Assembly (NCBI GenBank): GCA_030027265.1
Contig: JASENG010000009.1
Location: 90,587 to 154,586 of the forward strand
Length of the DNA: 64,000 nt
Direction: 5' to 3'
Source: Lysinibacillus fusiformis
GTDB taxonomy: Bacteria > Bacillota > Bacilli > Bacillales_A > Planococcaceae
Shown here: in pieces, positions 8,803 through 18,459 of the stretch
How positions within the stretch are numbered: the stretch's first letter is position 1
Layout of the letters: every line of letters begins with the position of its first letter
Position numbers and translations under genes: made by a program
Notes under the pieces: generated by a model
What the model saw: the letters and a program-made list of their open reading frames with translations, nothing else
Told to the model about the DNA's origin: nothing
Database searches by the model: none

Positions 8803-9435
8803 ATGCATTTTATGACACCGGAACAATTTCAATTTGTTAAAAAACAAGCAAAAAAAATAGTGAACACATATACAACATCTAATGATCAAAAGGTAATTCA
8901 GGCTATTCAAGCACTCGTTCAAGAAGAAATCAATAGCAAGTTAACCTTCCAGGACATTGAACAGCAGTTAGTGCTGCAACCGATTTTCGATATTAAATCA
9001 AAAGATCAGTTAGAACAATTTCTAGCTGGCATCAAACAGTATGTTGAACCTTTTAAGCAGCCATCAGAAGCAGAGCTGAAGAAACTGTTTCCAAAAGATA
9101 AAAAATTGAAGCTGCCAAAGCTTGAAACTTTTGATTGGCAAGAAACTTCCTATTTAAGCTGGTTTGATGCAGGAACAAATCGGAAGTACATTGTATACAG
9201 GGAAGACGGGGCTTTAAAAGGTGTGCGCGGTACCTTTAGCAATTCAGCGAAGAATGGAATCTGCACGGTATGCAATCAACATGCAAAGGTAGGTATGTTG
9301 TTGGTATCAAAGAAGGGTACCGATTTAGGAACATACACGAAAAGAGGCAACTATATTTGTGAAGATAGCAAATCCTGCAATGAGGCTTTGTCGGACTTAA
9401 ACAAATTCGTGGACTTTGTGAATAACTTAAAATAA
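8803..9435 (+). CDS. FusB/FusC-type elongation factor G-binding protein
   Basis: A 210-aa homologue of FusB, the fusidic-acid resistance protein that binds EF-G and helps it leave the drug-stalled ribosome. The helical N-terminal half (1-90) is followed by the conserved core with PSEAEL, TNRKYIVYRE and KGVRGTFSN, and a four-cysteine zinc site at Cys154, Cys157, Cys186 and Cys192. ATG 8803 follows AAGGAGTGG; the in-frame GTG at 8794 overlaps that site and is rejected. Chromosomal members are common in Bacillales and do not always confer clinical resistance. Single-gene unit. Confidence 0.88.
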   Translation: MHFMTPEQFQFVKKQAKKIVNTYTTSNDQKVIQAIQALVQEEINSKLTFQDIEQQLVLQPIFDIKSKDQLEQFLAGIKQYVEPFKQPSEAELKKLFPKDKKLKLPKLETFDWQETSYLSWFDAGTNRKYIVYREDGALKGVRGTFSNSAKNGICTVCNQHAKVGMLLVSKKGTDLGTYTKRGNYICEDSKSCNEALSDLNKFVDFVNNLK

Positions 9436-9437
9436 AC

Positions 9438-9481
9438 AAAAAAAATCGAGGTGCGCATCTAACACGCAGTCTCGATTTTTT
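9438..9481. terminator. Bidirectional terminator between convergent genes
   Basis: AAAAATCGAG (9441-9450) and CTCGATTTTT (9471-9480) with an inner TGCG/CGCA stem. The A/T flanks allow termination on both strands. Confidence 0.85.
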
Positions 9482-9483
9482 GC

Positions 9484-10254
9484 TTAGTTGCTAAGATAAT
9501 CATATGCATTCTTTGCAAGTAAAAGAACTGTCACAACTATAAATAAAATACGGACGTAGCTACTCCCCTTCTTAATAGCAAACTTAGATCCGCATATTGC
9601 CCCAATAATTTGAGCAACCCCCATTATCAGTCCATAGGCGAAGTTTATCTGCCCTAAAAACAAAAACATCACTAATGCCCCGATATTGCTGGCGAAATTT
9701 AAAAACTTAGCATTTCCAGCTGCTTTTAAGAAGTCGAAGCCAATCATTAAAAACGCGAAGATAAGAAAAGAACCTGTGCCAGGGCCCAAAAATCCATCGT
9801 AAAAGCCAATAGCCGCAACTAAAAATATAAAGCCGATATATTTTTTAGTAGTTAGTTTCTTATAAGTAGAGACACTTCCCCAATCTTTCTTGAAGACAGT
9901 ATAAACAGCTACGGCTGCCAGCATGACCAGCATGAGCGGTTTTAAGACATTCGGATCCATTAAGTGGACAACCCATGCTCCGAACATTGCGGCTAGAAAG
10001 ACGAAGGGGAAGATTTTCGCAATCGACTTGAAATCAATTTTTCCTGAACGGTAAAACGTGATTGTACTAGTCAAAGAGCCCATTGTTCCTGCAAGCTTAT
10101 TCGTTGCAACGGCTGCTGAAGGGCTTAACCCCGTAAACATTAGTGCCGGCAAAGAGATTAACCCGCCGCCGCCAACAACAGAATCAATAAATGCAGCTAA
10201 AAATCCAAATAGAAATAAAACAATAATGAGCGAAGGATCTAAATCAAAAAACAT
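9484..10254 (-). CDS. TSUP (TauE/SafE) family membrane transporter
   Basis: A 256-aa integral membrane protein with about seven or eight hydrophobic segments and the TSUP N-terminal signature FIDSVVGGGGLISLPAL. Relatives export sulfite, sulfoacetate or similar organic anions; the substrate cannot be told here. AAAGGTAG precedes the start. A perfect palindrome (10292-10313) lies about 40-60 nt upstream of the start codon and is a candidate operator. Confidence 0.85.
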   Translation of the reverse strand: MFFDLDPSLIIVLFLFGFLAAFIDSVVGGGGLISLPALMFTGLSPSAAVATNKLAGTMGSLTSTITFYRSGKIDFKSIAKIFPFVFLAAMFGAWVVHLMDPNVLKPLMLVMLAAVAVYTVFKKDWGSVSTYKKLTTKKYIGFIFLVAAIGFYDGFLGPGTGSFLIFAFLMIGFDFLKAAGNAKFLNFASNIGALVMFLFLGQINFAYGLIMGVAQIIGAICGSKFAIKKGSSYVRILFIVVTVLLLAKNAYDYLSN

Positions 10255-10291
10255 ATGAAGTAACTACCTTTCAATTAACTTAAGACAATCT

Positions 10292-10313
10292 GTAATCACT
10301 TTTAAGTGATTAC
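10292..10313. promoter_or_regulatory. Perfect palindrome upstream of the TSUP gene
   Basis: GTAATCACTT and AAGTGATTAC are 10-bp arms around a TT centre. Its place upstream of the TSUP start suggests an operator for an unidentified dimeric regulator. Confidence 0.5.
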
Positions 10314-10484
10314 TAAATTTGCAATTAATAAGAGCAATAGTATTGTCATACAAATATTAGTCTTAAAAAAGCCGATTTTCAAGTTGTTTGGGAAATTAAG
10401 CCATGCCAAACCCTTGTTTTTAATATGAAATGCTGTGATTTTCATCGTTTAAAAGGGAAAGGTGCAGATAATAATGTAATATTG

Positions 10485-10530
10485 TTGAACATATAATGCT
10501 GTGTGACATATACTGTATTATACACAGTAT
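10485..10530 (+). promoter_or_regulatory. Promoter with overlapping inverted repeat, padR operator
   Basis: TTGAAC (10485-10490), an 18-bp spacer and TATACT (10509-10514) form a good promoter. ATACTGT (10510-10516) and ACAGTAT (10524-10530), spaced 7 nt, form a perfect dyad over the -10. This is the expected layout for PadR autorepression. Confidence 0.65.
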
Positions 10531-10550
10531 TTATTTTTGGAGGTGATCAC

Positions 10551-10883
10551 TTGAGTAATTTGCTGGATTCTTTAAGTACAGAACTTAGAAGAGGTACACT
10601 GACTTTAGCTGTGCTAAGTCAATTACAAACACAACAATATGGGTACTCCTTAGTCCAGTTGCTGGAGGAGTCTGGAATCGCGATTGAACAAAGTACACTA
10701 TATCCACTGCTTCGTCGGCTGGAAAAGCAAGAATTAGTGAAAAGCATATGGGATACAACAGAATCCAGACCAAGAAAGTATTACATTTTAACGGATTTAG
10801 GGGAAAATGTTTACGAAAAGCTTAAGGAAGAATGGCTAAAAAACTCGAAACAGCTTTATAAATTATTGGAAGGGGAGGAATAG
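10551..10883 (+). CDS. PadR-family transcriptional repressor
   Basis: A 110-aa winged-helix regulator with the PadR core (ELRRGTLTLAVLSQL, YGYSLVQLLEE, STLYPLLRRLE, RKYYILTDLG). The TTG at 10551 is chosen because a near-perfect anti-SD match, GGAGGTGATC, lies 7 nt upstream; the in-frame GTG at 10503 lies inside the promoter. It is coupled to the next gene with almost no gap. PadR/HAAS-membrane-protein pairs are widespread in Firmicutes and usually respond to envelope stress or membrane-active drugs; the ligand here is unknown. Confidence 0.88.
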   Translation: MSNLLDSLSTELRRGTLTLAVLSQLQTQQYGYSLVQLLEESGIAIEQSTLYPLLRRLEKQELVKSIWDTTESRPRKYYILTDLGENVYEKLKEEWLKNSKQLYKLLEGEE

Positions 10884-10884
10884 T

Positions 10885-11880
10885 ATGAATTTAATCGATG
10901 TTTATATATATGAAGTAACAAGAAGGCTACCGGAGAAAAACCGTGAAGATATTGGGCTTGAATTAAAATCAACTATTGAAGATATGTTGCCTGAAGAATA
11001 TACAGAAGAAGATGTAAAAGAAGTTCTTAGCGAGTTAGGTAATCCGGCAGTTTTAGCTGGTGGTTACAATGAGCGTCCTATGCACCTCATTGGTCCGAAA
11101 TATTTTGATATTTATGTTTCGCTATTAAAGATGATTGTTCCAATAGCGGTTGTTATTGCTTTTATTTCGGTTTTGGCCAAATATGTTGTAGGGTTTGAGC
11201 AAGGCGATACAGTCTTGAATGTGGCACTTATAGTACTGGGGGAAGGGATATGGAGTATAATCACTGTATTTATGCAAGTCTTCTTTTGGTTAACTCTAAC
11301 CTTTGCTATTCTGGAACGATCAGATCGAAGCAAAGATGAATACCCGAGGACAATGAGTCTCAATAAATGGACACCGGAAGATTTAAAAAATACCTCTTAT
11401 ATTCCACAAAATCGAGTCGTTTCGAAAGGTTATGTATTTGGCAGCTTACTATGGACGGCAATTTGGGGAACAATTTTCTTTAATGCTGATCACTTGGCGG
11501 GCGTTTATGAAAACGCGGGAAATGGACTTGAATTTATTTTGCCAGCACTAAATCAAGCTGTGTTAAATTCTTATTGGCAGCTTATTGTTGTTGTAATCGG
11601 TTTAGAGATTGTCTTTGCTTTAACTCTATTTATTAAACATCAGTGGACAAAGAAAATTGCAATATTCAATCTAATACGTGAAGTTATAGGGCTAATTGTT
11701 TTGATATTCCTTATAACAAACTCAAATTTATTTAACATTGAATTCCTAACGTATATGAGTCGTATCTTTCAATCTACCGAAGAGCAGATAAAGATGTTTA
11801 TCATTTGGTTAACACTGATTCTATTCCCAATTTTTTCACTTTATAATAGCTTTGAAGGTTTTCGAAAAGCAAGCCGGTAA
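10885..11880 (+). CDS. HAAS signalling-domain membrane protein
   Basis: 331 aa. The N-terminal helical HAAS domain (about 1-65: VTRRLPEKNREDIGLELKS, EDVKEVLSELGNP) is followed by about six transmembrane segments. HAAS domains occur fused or adjacent to PadR regulators and are thought to link membrane state to the repressor. It starts 1 nt after the padR stop with GGGGAGG as ribosome site, so the two are one operon. The exact role is not established. Confidence 0.8.
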   Translation: MNLIDVYIYEVTRRLPEKNREDIGLELKSTIEDMLPEEYTEEDVKEVLSELGNPAVLAGGYNERPMHLIGPKYFDIYVSLLKMIVPIAVVIAFISVLAKYVVGFEQGDTVLNVALIVLGEGIWSIITVFMQVFFWLTLTFAILERSDRSKDEYPRTMSLNKWTPEDLKNTSYIPQNRVVSKGYVFGSLLWTAIWGTIFFNADHLAGVYENAGNGLEFILPALNQAVLNSYWQLIVVVIGLEIVFALTLFIKHQWTKKIAIFNLIREVIGLIVLIFLITNSNLFNIEFLTYMSRIFQSTEEQIKMFIIWLTLILFPIFSLYNSFEGFRKASR

Positions 11881-11885
11881 AATAA

Positions 11886-11916
11886 GGGTATCTCAATTTT
11901 TGAGATGCCTTTTTTG
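11886..11916 (+). terminator. Terminator of the padR operon
   Basis: GGTATCTCA pairs with TGAGATGCC around a T-rich loop, followed by T6. Confidence 0.85.
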
Positions 11917-12328
11917 CATTATTTATTCATTTAGAACCAGGTAAAACTAACCTTTTCATATAATAAATGAGAATTATTACATATCTTTCTGCCTAGCAAA
12001 CCCTTATTTTATATTAATTTTAACTTTTAATTTACAAATTTTAATTATACTTCAAAAAGTATTGTTGATGAAAAACTATAATAATAAAAACTATTCAAAT
12101 AGAAAAAACTTCTAAAAGCAAGTAGGTTACACGAGCTATTGTTAAGAGATGCTTCAAACTAAAATTCACTATTTAGTAGGTTTCTATGGGGAATGGATAT
12201 TGCAAATCGAGGTTATTACCGCTTTTCATTTAATAATTTTTAAACATTAAATAGCATCAAATAACTAAAACCAGAATTATATCAATATAGCTATTAATCT
12301 AAATTTTCCTAGTACAATGAATTTTTTG

Positions 12329-12387
12329 TTTATTTCGTAAATATTTTTTGATATGATGGGAATTGTTAATCCTATTATCTGAAAATA
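12329..12387 (+). promoter_or_regulatory. opp1 promoter and CodY-like box
   Basis: TATGAT (12352-12357) is preceded by TG (12349-12350), giving an extended -10, with a weak TTTATT 17 bp upstream. At 12373-12387 a sequence matches the CodY consensus AATTTTCWGAAAATT at 12 of 15 positions, just downstream of the likely start, a place where CodY blocks transcription. The rest of the 500-bp gap (11918-12328) is AT-rich and I see no gene in it. Confidence 0.5.
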
Positions 12388-12417
12388 GGGAAAAAACAAA
12401 AAAGAGGGGGATTCGCA

Positions 12418-14076
12418 TTGAAAAAGCGTAATCTATTTTTAATGCTAATGTTACTAGCTTTAACTCTAGTACTTGCAGCATGTAACTTCGGTGCAGAAAA
12501 AGAAGAACCAGCATCTGAAGATGGAACAGCAACAGAAGGCGATTCTGAAACAACAGAAGGACCAAAAGAGATTAACTTATTAGTCGCATCAGAACCACCA
12601 TCATTACACCCGCAATTAGCAACAGATACAACTTCTGGAGTAATCATCCAAAACGTATTTGAAGGCTTAACAACATTGGTTAATGGTGAAGTACAAAATG
12701 CTGCAGCAGAAAATGTAGAAGTTAGTGAAGACTTATTAACTTACACATTCACATTACGTGATACAACTTGGTCAAATGGCGACCCTGTAACTGCTGAAGA
12801 CTTTGCTTATGCTTGGAAATTTGCTTTAACACCTGAAAATGCATCTGAGTATGCTTCAATCCTTTACCCAATTAAAGGCGCTCAAGCTTTCAACGAAGGT
12901 ACTGGTACAGTTGAAGATTTAGGTATTAAAGTAGTTGATGATAAAACTTTAGAAGTAACTTTAGAAAATCCAACTCCTTACTTCTTAGAATTAACAGCGT
13001 TCAAAACATACTACCCAATCCACCAAGCAACTGCAGAAGCTAACGAAACTTGGTTTGCAGAAGCTGGAGATTCTTATGTAACAAACGGTGCTTATACGTT
13101 AGCTGATTGGCAGCACAGTGCTTCAATGACTTTAAAGAAAAACGAATCTTATTGGGATGCTGACAATGTTGCAATCGACACAGTTAACATCGCAATGGTC
13201 GAATCAGAAGCAACTCAATCTACTATGTTTGATGCAGGCGAAATCGATTACTTAGGTGCACCATTCGGAAGCATCGCTCTTGACGTAATCGACCGTTATA
13301 AACAAGAAGGCATTTTAACAATTGCTGACTATGCAGGTTTATACATGTATAAATTAAACACAACTGGCGAATTCACTTCAAATGCTAACATCCGTAAAGC
13401 TTTAGCACTTGCAATTGACCGTCAAGGTTTAATCGATAACGTATTAAAAGGTGAGCAAGCACCAGGTGTAGCTTTAGTTCCTGCTGCTATTAAAGGCTTT
13501 GAAGAAGATATGGGCTACATTAAAGATAACGATATTGAAGGAGCAAAAGCTGCTCTAGAAGCTGGTATGAAAGAACTTGGCATTTCTGATCCAAGCGAAA
13601 TCAAACTTAACCTTTCATTTAACACAAGTGAAGCTCATGCTGCAATCGCTCAATTCATCCAAGAAGGATGGAGAACAGCTCTAGGTATTGAAGTAACTCT
13701 AGATAACTCGGAGTGGCAAGTATACCTAGATAAAGTTTCTAACTTAGACTACGATATCGCTCGTATGGGCTGGATCGCTGACTACAACGATGCATACACA
13801 TTCTTGGAAATGTACAACTCTGCTGAGAATGGCAACAACGATACTGGTTGGGAAAACCCAGAATACACAGCGTTATTAGAACAATCAAATAAAGAATCTG
13901 ATCCTGCAAAACGTTTAGAGTTAATGAAGGAAGCACAAGGAATCTTCATGAGCGAAATGCCGATTGCACCAATTTACTACTATACTAACCTTTCTGTTAA
14001 GAAAGATTATGTAGAAAATATCGAACCAGATTCATTAGGTAACATTAATCTTAAATATGTAGATATCAACAAATAA
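12418..14076 (+). CDS. oppA: Oligopeptide ABC transporter substrate-binding lipoprotein, copy 1
   Basis: A 552-aa SBP family 5 protein. The TTG start follows GAGGGGG. The signal peptide ends in LAAC (Cys22), so it is a lipoprotein outside the membrane, followed by an acidic linker and the OppA fold. It binds oligopeptides and hands them to OppBC. First gene of oppABCDF; a hairpin terminator after it probably lets oppA be made in excess over the permease. It is closely related to the OppA at 18460, but the linker and some binding regions differ, so the two may prefer different peptides. Confidence 0.93.
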   Translation: MKKRNLFLMLMLLALTLVLAACNFGAEKEEPASEDGTATEGDSETTEGPKEINLLVASEPPSLHPQLATDTTSGVIIQNVFEGLTTLVNGEVQNAAAENVEVSEDLLTYTFTLRDTTWSNGDPVTAEDFAYAWKFALTPENASEYASILYPIKGAQAFNEGTGTVEDLGIKVVDDKTLEVTLENPTPYFLELTAFKTYYPIHQATAEANETWFAEAGDSYVTNGAYTLADWQHSASMTLKKNESYWDADNVAIDTVNIAMVESEATQSTMFDAGEIDYLGAPFGSIALDVIDRYKQEGILTIADYAGLYMYKLNTTGEFTSNANIRKALALAIDRQGLIDNVLKGEQAPGVALVPAAIKGFEEDMGYIKDNDIEGAKAALEAGMKELGISDPSEIKLNLSFNTSEAHAAIAQFIQEGWRTALGIEVTLDNSEWQVYLDKVSNLDYDIARMGWIADYNDAYTFLEMYNSAENGNNDTGWENPEYTALLEQSNKESDPAKRLELMKEAQGIFMSEMPIAPIYYYTNLSVKKDYVENIEPDSLGNINLKYVDINK

Positions 14077-14108
14077 TCTATTCAATAGATAAGGTAACGT
14101 ACTTCTTA

Positions 14109-14148
14109 GGCTGCTTAAAATCGAGTAATCGATTCAAGCAGCCTTTTT
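14109..14148 (+). terminator. Intra-operon terminator between oppA1 and oppB1
   Basis: GGCTGCTT (14109-14116) pairs with AAGCAGCC (14136-14143), with an inner AATCGA/TCGATT stem and T5. Partial readthrough would give more OppA than permease. Confidence 0.8.
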
Positions 14149-14208
14149 CAATGATTGATGTATAAGTGCAAAACGTTGAATTGGAACTTAAATAGGGAGG
14201 GATTTATC

Positions 14209-15138
14209 ATGCTGAGGTACATTTTTAAAAGGTTGGGTTATATACTTGTTGCGTTATTTCTCATTATTACAGCAACATTCTTTTTAATGAAACTAGCACC
14301 TGGAAGTCCGTTTGCTAGTGAACGCTCCTTAACACCGCAAATAGAAGAACAATTGAATGCAAAATATGGACTGGATAACCCTTGGTATATTCAATATAAG
14401 GATTACCTAGTAGATACGGTTTCCTTTGATTTTGGTGAATCGATGAAATATAAAGGGCGTTCTACAAATGACATTATTTCTGAAAGTTTTCCCATTTCTT
14501 TAACGCTGGGAATCGAGGCCATGATTTTATCAATTGGCTTGGGAATTTTCCTCGGTGTAGTTGCAGCCCTATACCATAATAAATTTCCTGATTATGTAGC
14601 ATCCACGATAGCGGTCCTTGGAATATCTGTTCCTTCCTTTATTTTAGCTGGGCTTATGCAGTATTTCTTAGCTTATAAGGCTGGACTATTTCCTGTTAGT
14701 GGATGGAAAGGGTTTAATTATAGTATTTTACCCGCTCTTGCAATAGCGATTACTCATGCAGGTTTCATTGCAAAGCTTACACGTTCAAGTATGCTGGAAC
14801 AATCCAATAGCGATTATGTAAAAATGGCTCGTTCCAAAGGACTTGGTAAATGGAGTATCGTCATACGCCATACATTAAGAAATGCACTTATGCCTGTTGT
14901 TACATATCTAGGCCCTCTTACTGCCGGAGTCGTGACAGGAAGCTTTATTATTGAGCAAATTTTTGCAATTCCAGGTCTGGGCAGACATTTCGTAACAAGT
15001 ATTACAAACCGTGACTATACCGTTATTATGGGGACGACTGTCTTCTATTCAATTATTCTTTTATTTGCAGTACTTATCGTTGATATTTTATATTGTGTCA
15101 TTGATCCACGAATCAAACTGAAAGGAGCGAAAAAGTAA
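14209..15138 (+). CDS. oppB: Oligopeptide ABC transporter permease OppB, copy 1
   Basis: A 309-aa inner-membrane permease with about six TM segments and the BPD_transp_1 domain. The EAA loop, which docks the ATPases, is around residues 200-225 (MARSKGLGK). ATG 14209 follows GGGAGGG; the longer in-frame ORF from 14155 runs back towards the terminator and is not needed. It overlaps oppC through TAATG. About nine residues in ten match OppB at 20218. Confidence 0.93.
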   Translation: MLRYIFKRLGYILVALFLIITATFFLMKLAPGSPFASERSLTPQIEEQLNAKYGLDNPWYIQYKDYLVDTVSFDFGESMKYKGRSTNDIISESFPISLTLGIEAMILSIGLGIFLGVVAALYHNKFPDYVASTIAVLGISVPSFILAGLMQYFLAYKAGLFPVSGWKGFNYSILPALAIAITHAGFIAKLTRSSMLEQSNSDYVKMARSKGLGKWSIVIRHTLRNALMPVVTYLGPLTAGVVTGSFIIEQIFAIPGLGRHFVTSITNRDYTVIMGTTVFYSIILLFAVLIVDILYCVIDPRIKLKGAKK

Positions 15139-16073
15139 TGGTTAAACAAGGATTGCAATTCGAAAAAATTGAACCGGACAAGTTTAAAGTTGTTGGAATC
15201 AAACAAGAAGAGAGTGAAAAACTTGCCGATAAATCTGTATCTTTCTGGACAGAAGTATTCTTGCGTTTTTCACAAAACAAACTTGCTATTTTTGGAGTAA
15301 TTGCCTTGGTTATTATTACGCTGCTGGCTATTCTTGTTCCGTTTTTTTCTCCATACAGTTATCGGGAGCAATTAGGACTTTATAATTCACCACCGTCTGC
15401 CAGTCATTGGTTTGGTACGGATGATTTGGGAAGGGATGTTTTTGTTCGGGTTTGGCAAGGGGCGCGTATTTCCTTATTTATCGGAATAACTGCTGCTGTT
15501 ATAGATTTAATTATTGGTGTCCTATGGGGGAGTATTTCCGGTCTTTCAGGAGGAAGATTGGATAACATTATGATGCGAATTGCTGACGTACTATCAGCAG
15601 TACCTTATTTACTAGTTGTAATTATTTTGCTGGTTGTATTAGAACCAGGTCTGCTGCCTATGATTATCGCGTTGTCCATAACGGGGTGGATAAATATGGC
15701 GCGAATTGTACGTGGAGAAGTGTTATCGATAAAAAATCAGGAATATGTGTTGGCGGCTCGTACACTTGGTGCAAGTACATGGCGTTTAATCAAGAAGCAT
15801 TTGGTGCCGAATGCATTAGGTGCAATCCTGGTAACTATGACTTTAACAATTCCTTCTGCCATTTTTACGGAAGCATTTTTAAGTTATTTAGGTCTGGGTG
15901 TTCCTGCTCCGATGGCAAGTTGGGGAACGATGGCTTCAGAGGGAAATAAAGCACTAACTACAGCGCCATGGCGACTTTTCTTCCCGGCACTTTTTATTTC
16001 GTTAACGATATTTGCATTTAATGCAGTAGGCGACGGGTTACGGGATGCATTGGATCCTAAATTACGAAAATAG
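15138..16073 (+). CDS. oppC: Oligopeptide ABC transporter permease OppC, copy 1
   Basis: A 311-aa permease partner of OppB. A soluble N-terminal stretch (about 1-45) precedes the first TM, as is typical of OppC, then the permease domain with the EAA-like loop (AARTLGAS). The start overlaps the oppB stop by one base. Nearly identical in sequence to the OppC at 21147. Confidence 0.93.
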   Translation: MVKQGLQFEKIEPDKFKVVGIKQEESEKLADKSVSFWTEVFLRFSQNKLAIFGVIALVIITLLAILVPFFSPYSYREQLGLYNSPPSASHWFGTDDLGRDVFVRVWQGARISLFIGITAAVIDLIIGVLWGSISGLSGGRLDNIMMRIADVLSAVPYLLVVIILLVVLEPGLLPMIIALSITGWINMARIVRGEVLSIKNQEYVLAARTLGASTWRLIKKHLVPNALGAILVTMTLTIPSAIFTEAFLSYLGLGVPAPMASWGTMASEGNKALTTAPWRLFFPALFISLTIFAFNAVGDGLRDALDPKLRK

Positions 16074-16085
16074 AGGGGTGAGAAA

Positions 16086-17141
16086 ATGACAAAGAAGGTA
16101 TTGGAAATAAACGATTTGAAAATCAATTTTAAAACCTATGCTGGCGTTGTTCAAGCGGTAAGAGGTGTTAGCTTTGAACTGTTTGAAGGAGAAACATTAG
16201 CTATCGTTGGTGAATCGGGTTCTGGAAAAAGTGTAACGAGTAATGCGATTATGAAACTTATTCCGCAACCACCCGGTATTTATGCAGGTGGGGAGATACT
16301 GTTTGAAGGTCGTGATTTGGTCCCGTTAACTGAAAAGCAAATGGCGAAGGTTCGAGGAAATGATATTGCGATGATTTTCCAAGATCCAATGACGGCTTTA
16401 AATCCAACAATGCGTGTAGGGCGCCAAATTACGGAAGTGATTCTAAAACATCAAAAAATCTCCGCTACAGAAGCAAAAGATCGGGCTATAAAATTATTGG
16501 ATTTAGTGGGTATCCCAATGGCTGAAAAGCGTTTTAAACAATTTCCGCATGAATTTAGTGGAGGGATGCGGCAACGGGTTGTTATTGCAATCGCACTTGC
16601 AGCGGATCCGAAACTATTAATCGCCGACGAACCAACAACTGCATTGGATGTTACCATACAAGCGCAAATTTTAGAGTTAATGAAGGATATTCAAAAGAAG
16701 CGCAATACTTCTATCATTTTCATTACTCATGATTTAGGGGTGGTTGCAAATGTGGCTGATCGTGTAGCGGTCATGTATGCAGGGCAAATTGTAGAATACG
16801 GAACAGTTAATGATATTTTCTATAATCCTAAGCATCCTTATACTTGGGGCTTATTAGGGTCGATGCCTGATTTGAAAAATAATGCAAAAGAAGAGCTTCG
16901 AACAATTCCAGGGTCTCCGCCAGATTTAATTCATCCTCCGACAGGCGATGCCTTTGCACCGCGGAATGAATATGCAATGGCCATTGATTACGAACAAGAA
17001 CCGCCGATGTTCCAAGTGTCGGACACACATTTTGCGAAAACTTGGTTATTGCATCCAAGTGCTCCCCAGATTCTCGTCCCTGAGTCGGTCTCACGGAGAA
17101 TTGAGGGCTATTTAAAGGAGGCGCAACAAAATGGCAAATAA
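16086..17141 (+). CDS. oppD: Oligopeptide ABC transporter ATPase OppD, copy 1
   Basis: A 351-aa cytosolic ATPase. Walker A GESGSGKS, Q-loop, signature FSGGMRQR, Walker B LLIADEP and H-loop ITHDLG are all present; the C-terminal oligopeptide-transporter extension follows with PGSPPDL. Family members often carry an Fe-S cluster in that extension, but I do not see the full cysteine set here. AGAGGGGTG gives the ribosome site. It overlaps oppF by 11 nt. Confidence 0.93.
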   Translation: MTKKVLEINDLKINFKTYAGVVQAVRGVSFELFEGETLAIVGESGSGKSVTSNAIMKLIPQPPGIYAGGEILFEGRDLVPLTEKQMAKVRGNDIAMIFQDPMTALNPTMRVGRQITEVILKHQKISATEAKDRAIKLLDLVGIPMAEKRFKQFPHEFSGGMRQRVVIAIALAADPKLLIADEPTTALDVTIQAQILELMKDIQKKRNTSIIFITHDLGVVANVADRVAVMYAGQIVEYGTVNDIFYNPKHPYTWGLLGSMPDLKNNAKEELRTIPGSPPDLIHPPTGDAFAPRNEYAMAIDYEQEPPMFQVSDTHFAKTWLLHPSAPQILVPESVSRRIEGYLKEAQQNGK

Positions 17142-18036
17142 ATTATTGGAAGTAAAAGATTTAAAACAATACTTTGGTGCTGCCGGTAATCCCATTAAAG
17201 CAGTGGATGGAATTAGTTTTGATATCTATGAGGGAGAAACGCTAGGATTGGTTGGGGAATCAGGGTGTGGAAAATCTACCACTGGACGTTCAATCATTCG
17301 GTTATATGATATTACTGACGGCGAGGTATTATTCAAAGGGCGAAATATTCACGCAAGTAAATCGCGAAAGGAATTAAAGGAATTTAATCGCGAGATGCAA
17401 ATGATCTTCCAAGATCCATACGCCTCACTAAATCCGCGTATGACAGCAGGAGAAATAATAAGTGAAGGTTTCGACATCCATGGCCTATATAAGGATAAAA
17501 AAGAAAGAAAAGAGAGGATAGCTGAATTATTGGAGGCTGTTGGTCTCAATCGGGAGCATGCGAACCGGTATGCCCATGAATTTTCCGGTGGACAACGCCA
17601 ACGGATTGGGATTGCCCGTGCATTAAGCTTAAGCCCAAGTTTTATCATTGCGGATGAACCAATATCGGCATTGGATGTATCCATTCAAGCACAAGTGGTT
17701 AATTTGTTAAAGAAGCTTCAAAGAGAGCATAAGTTAACGTATTTATTTATTGCCCATGATTTATCGATGGTGAAATATATAAGCGATCGTATAGCGGTTA
17801 TGTATAGAGGAAAAATTGTGGAGTTGGGCAAGGCTGATGAAATATATGAAAATCCAATTCATCCTTATACAAAATCTTTGCTCTCGGCAGTACCGTTGCC
17901 AGATCCATTAACTGAAAGAATTCGAAAAAGAATTCCATATTCTCACGAAGAAACGGATGAAGCAGGGAAGTTGCATGAAGTGCTGCCAACCCATTTTGTT
18001 TATGGAACTGAGAGTCAAATTAAAAAATGGTTGTAA
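17131..18036 (+). CDS. oppF: Oligopeptide ABC transporter ATPase OppF, copy 1
   Basis: A 301-aa ATPase partner of OppD with Walker A GESGCGKST, signature FSGGQRQR, Walker B IIADEP and the C-terminal oligopeptide_HPY region (HPYTKSLLSAVPLPDP). Slightly short C-terminus compared with the usual 305-330 aa. Last gene of operon 1, closed by a strong terminator. Confidence 0.93.
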   Translation: MANKLLEVKDLKQYFGAAGNPIKAVDGISFDIYEGETLGLVGESGCGKSTTGRSIIRLYDITDGEVLFKGRNIHASKSRKELKEFNREMQMIFQDPYASLNPRMTAGEIISEGFDIHGLYKDKKERKERIAELLEAVGLNREHANRYAHEFSGGQRQRIGIARALSLSPSFIIADEPISALDVSIQAQVVNLLKKLQREHKLTYLFIAHDLSMVKYISDRIAVMYRGKIVELGKADEIYENPIHPYTKSLLSAVPLPDPLTERIRKRIPYSHEETDEAGKLHEVLPTHFVYGTESQIKKWL

Positions 18037-18043
18037 TAAGCAA

Positions 18044-18088
18044 GATGATAATTCATTCAGCATTTTGGATGAATTATCATTTTTTTTT
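18044..18088 (+). terminator. Terminator of opp operon 1
   Basis: Perfect 12-bp stem ATGATAATTCAT (18045-18056) / ATGAATTATCAT (18069-18080) and T8. Confidence 0.9.
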
Positions 18089-18334
18089 ATGGCAAACTAT
18101 TGTGAGAAAATTGAAGGGATTTTGAAGGGGGATAAAAATAGAGAAAATTTCAATTTTTTAAAAATTAATTAAAACGAAAATTGGGAGGATTCGTTATATT
18201 CAGAAAATAATAAAAACTATATTTTCGATAGTATTAAGTGATCTTAAATTACAGAAAATTGAAATTAAAGCAGAAAAAACAAGTGAATAATAAATAAATT
18301 AAATAATAAGTTAGAAAAATAAAATTTTTGTTTA

Positions 18335-18422
18335 TTTACTTAAAACTTTTTGTTAATATAGTAAACGTTAGCTCTAATATTTCTGAAAAATGAATATTTC
18401 AAAGCTGAGTTTTCTGAAAAAT
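18335..18422 (+). promoter_or_regulatory. opp2 promoter and two CodY-like boxes
   Basis: TTTACT (18335-18340), a 16-bp spacer and TATAGT (18357-18362) form a plausible promoter. Downstream lie two TTCTGAAAAAT motifs that match the CodY consensus at 12/15 (18377-18391) and 13/15 (18408-18422), spaced 31 bp. The remaining intergenic sequence from 18089 is very AT-rich and holds no gene I can support. Confidence 0.55.
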
Positions 18423-18459
18423 GGGAAATATATTACAAAATAAAGTTAGGGGGATCCTC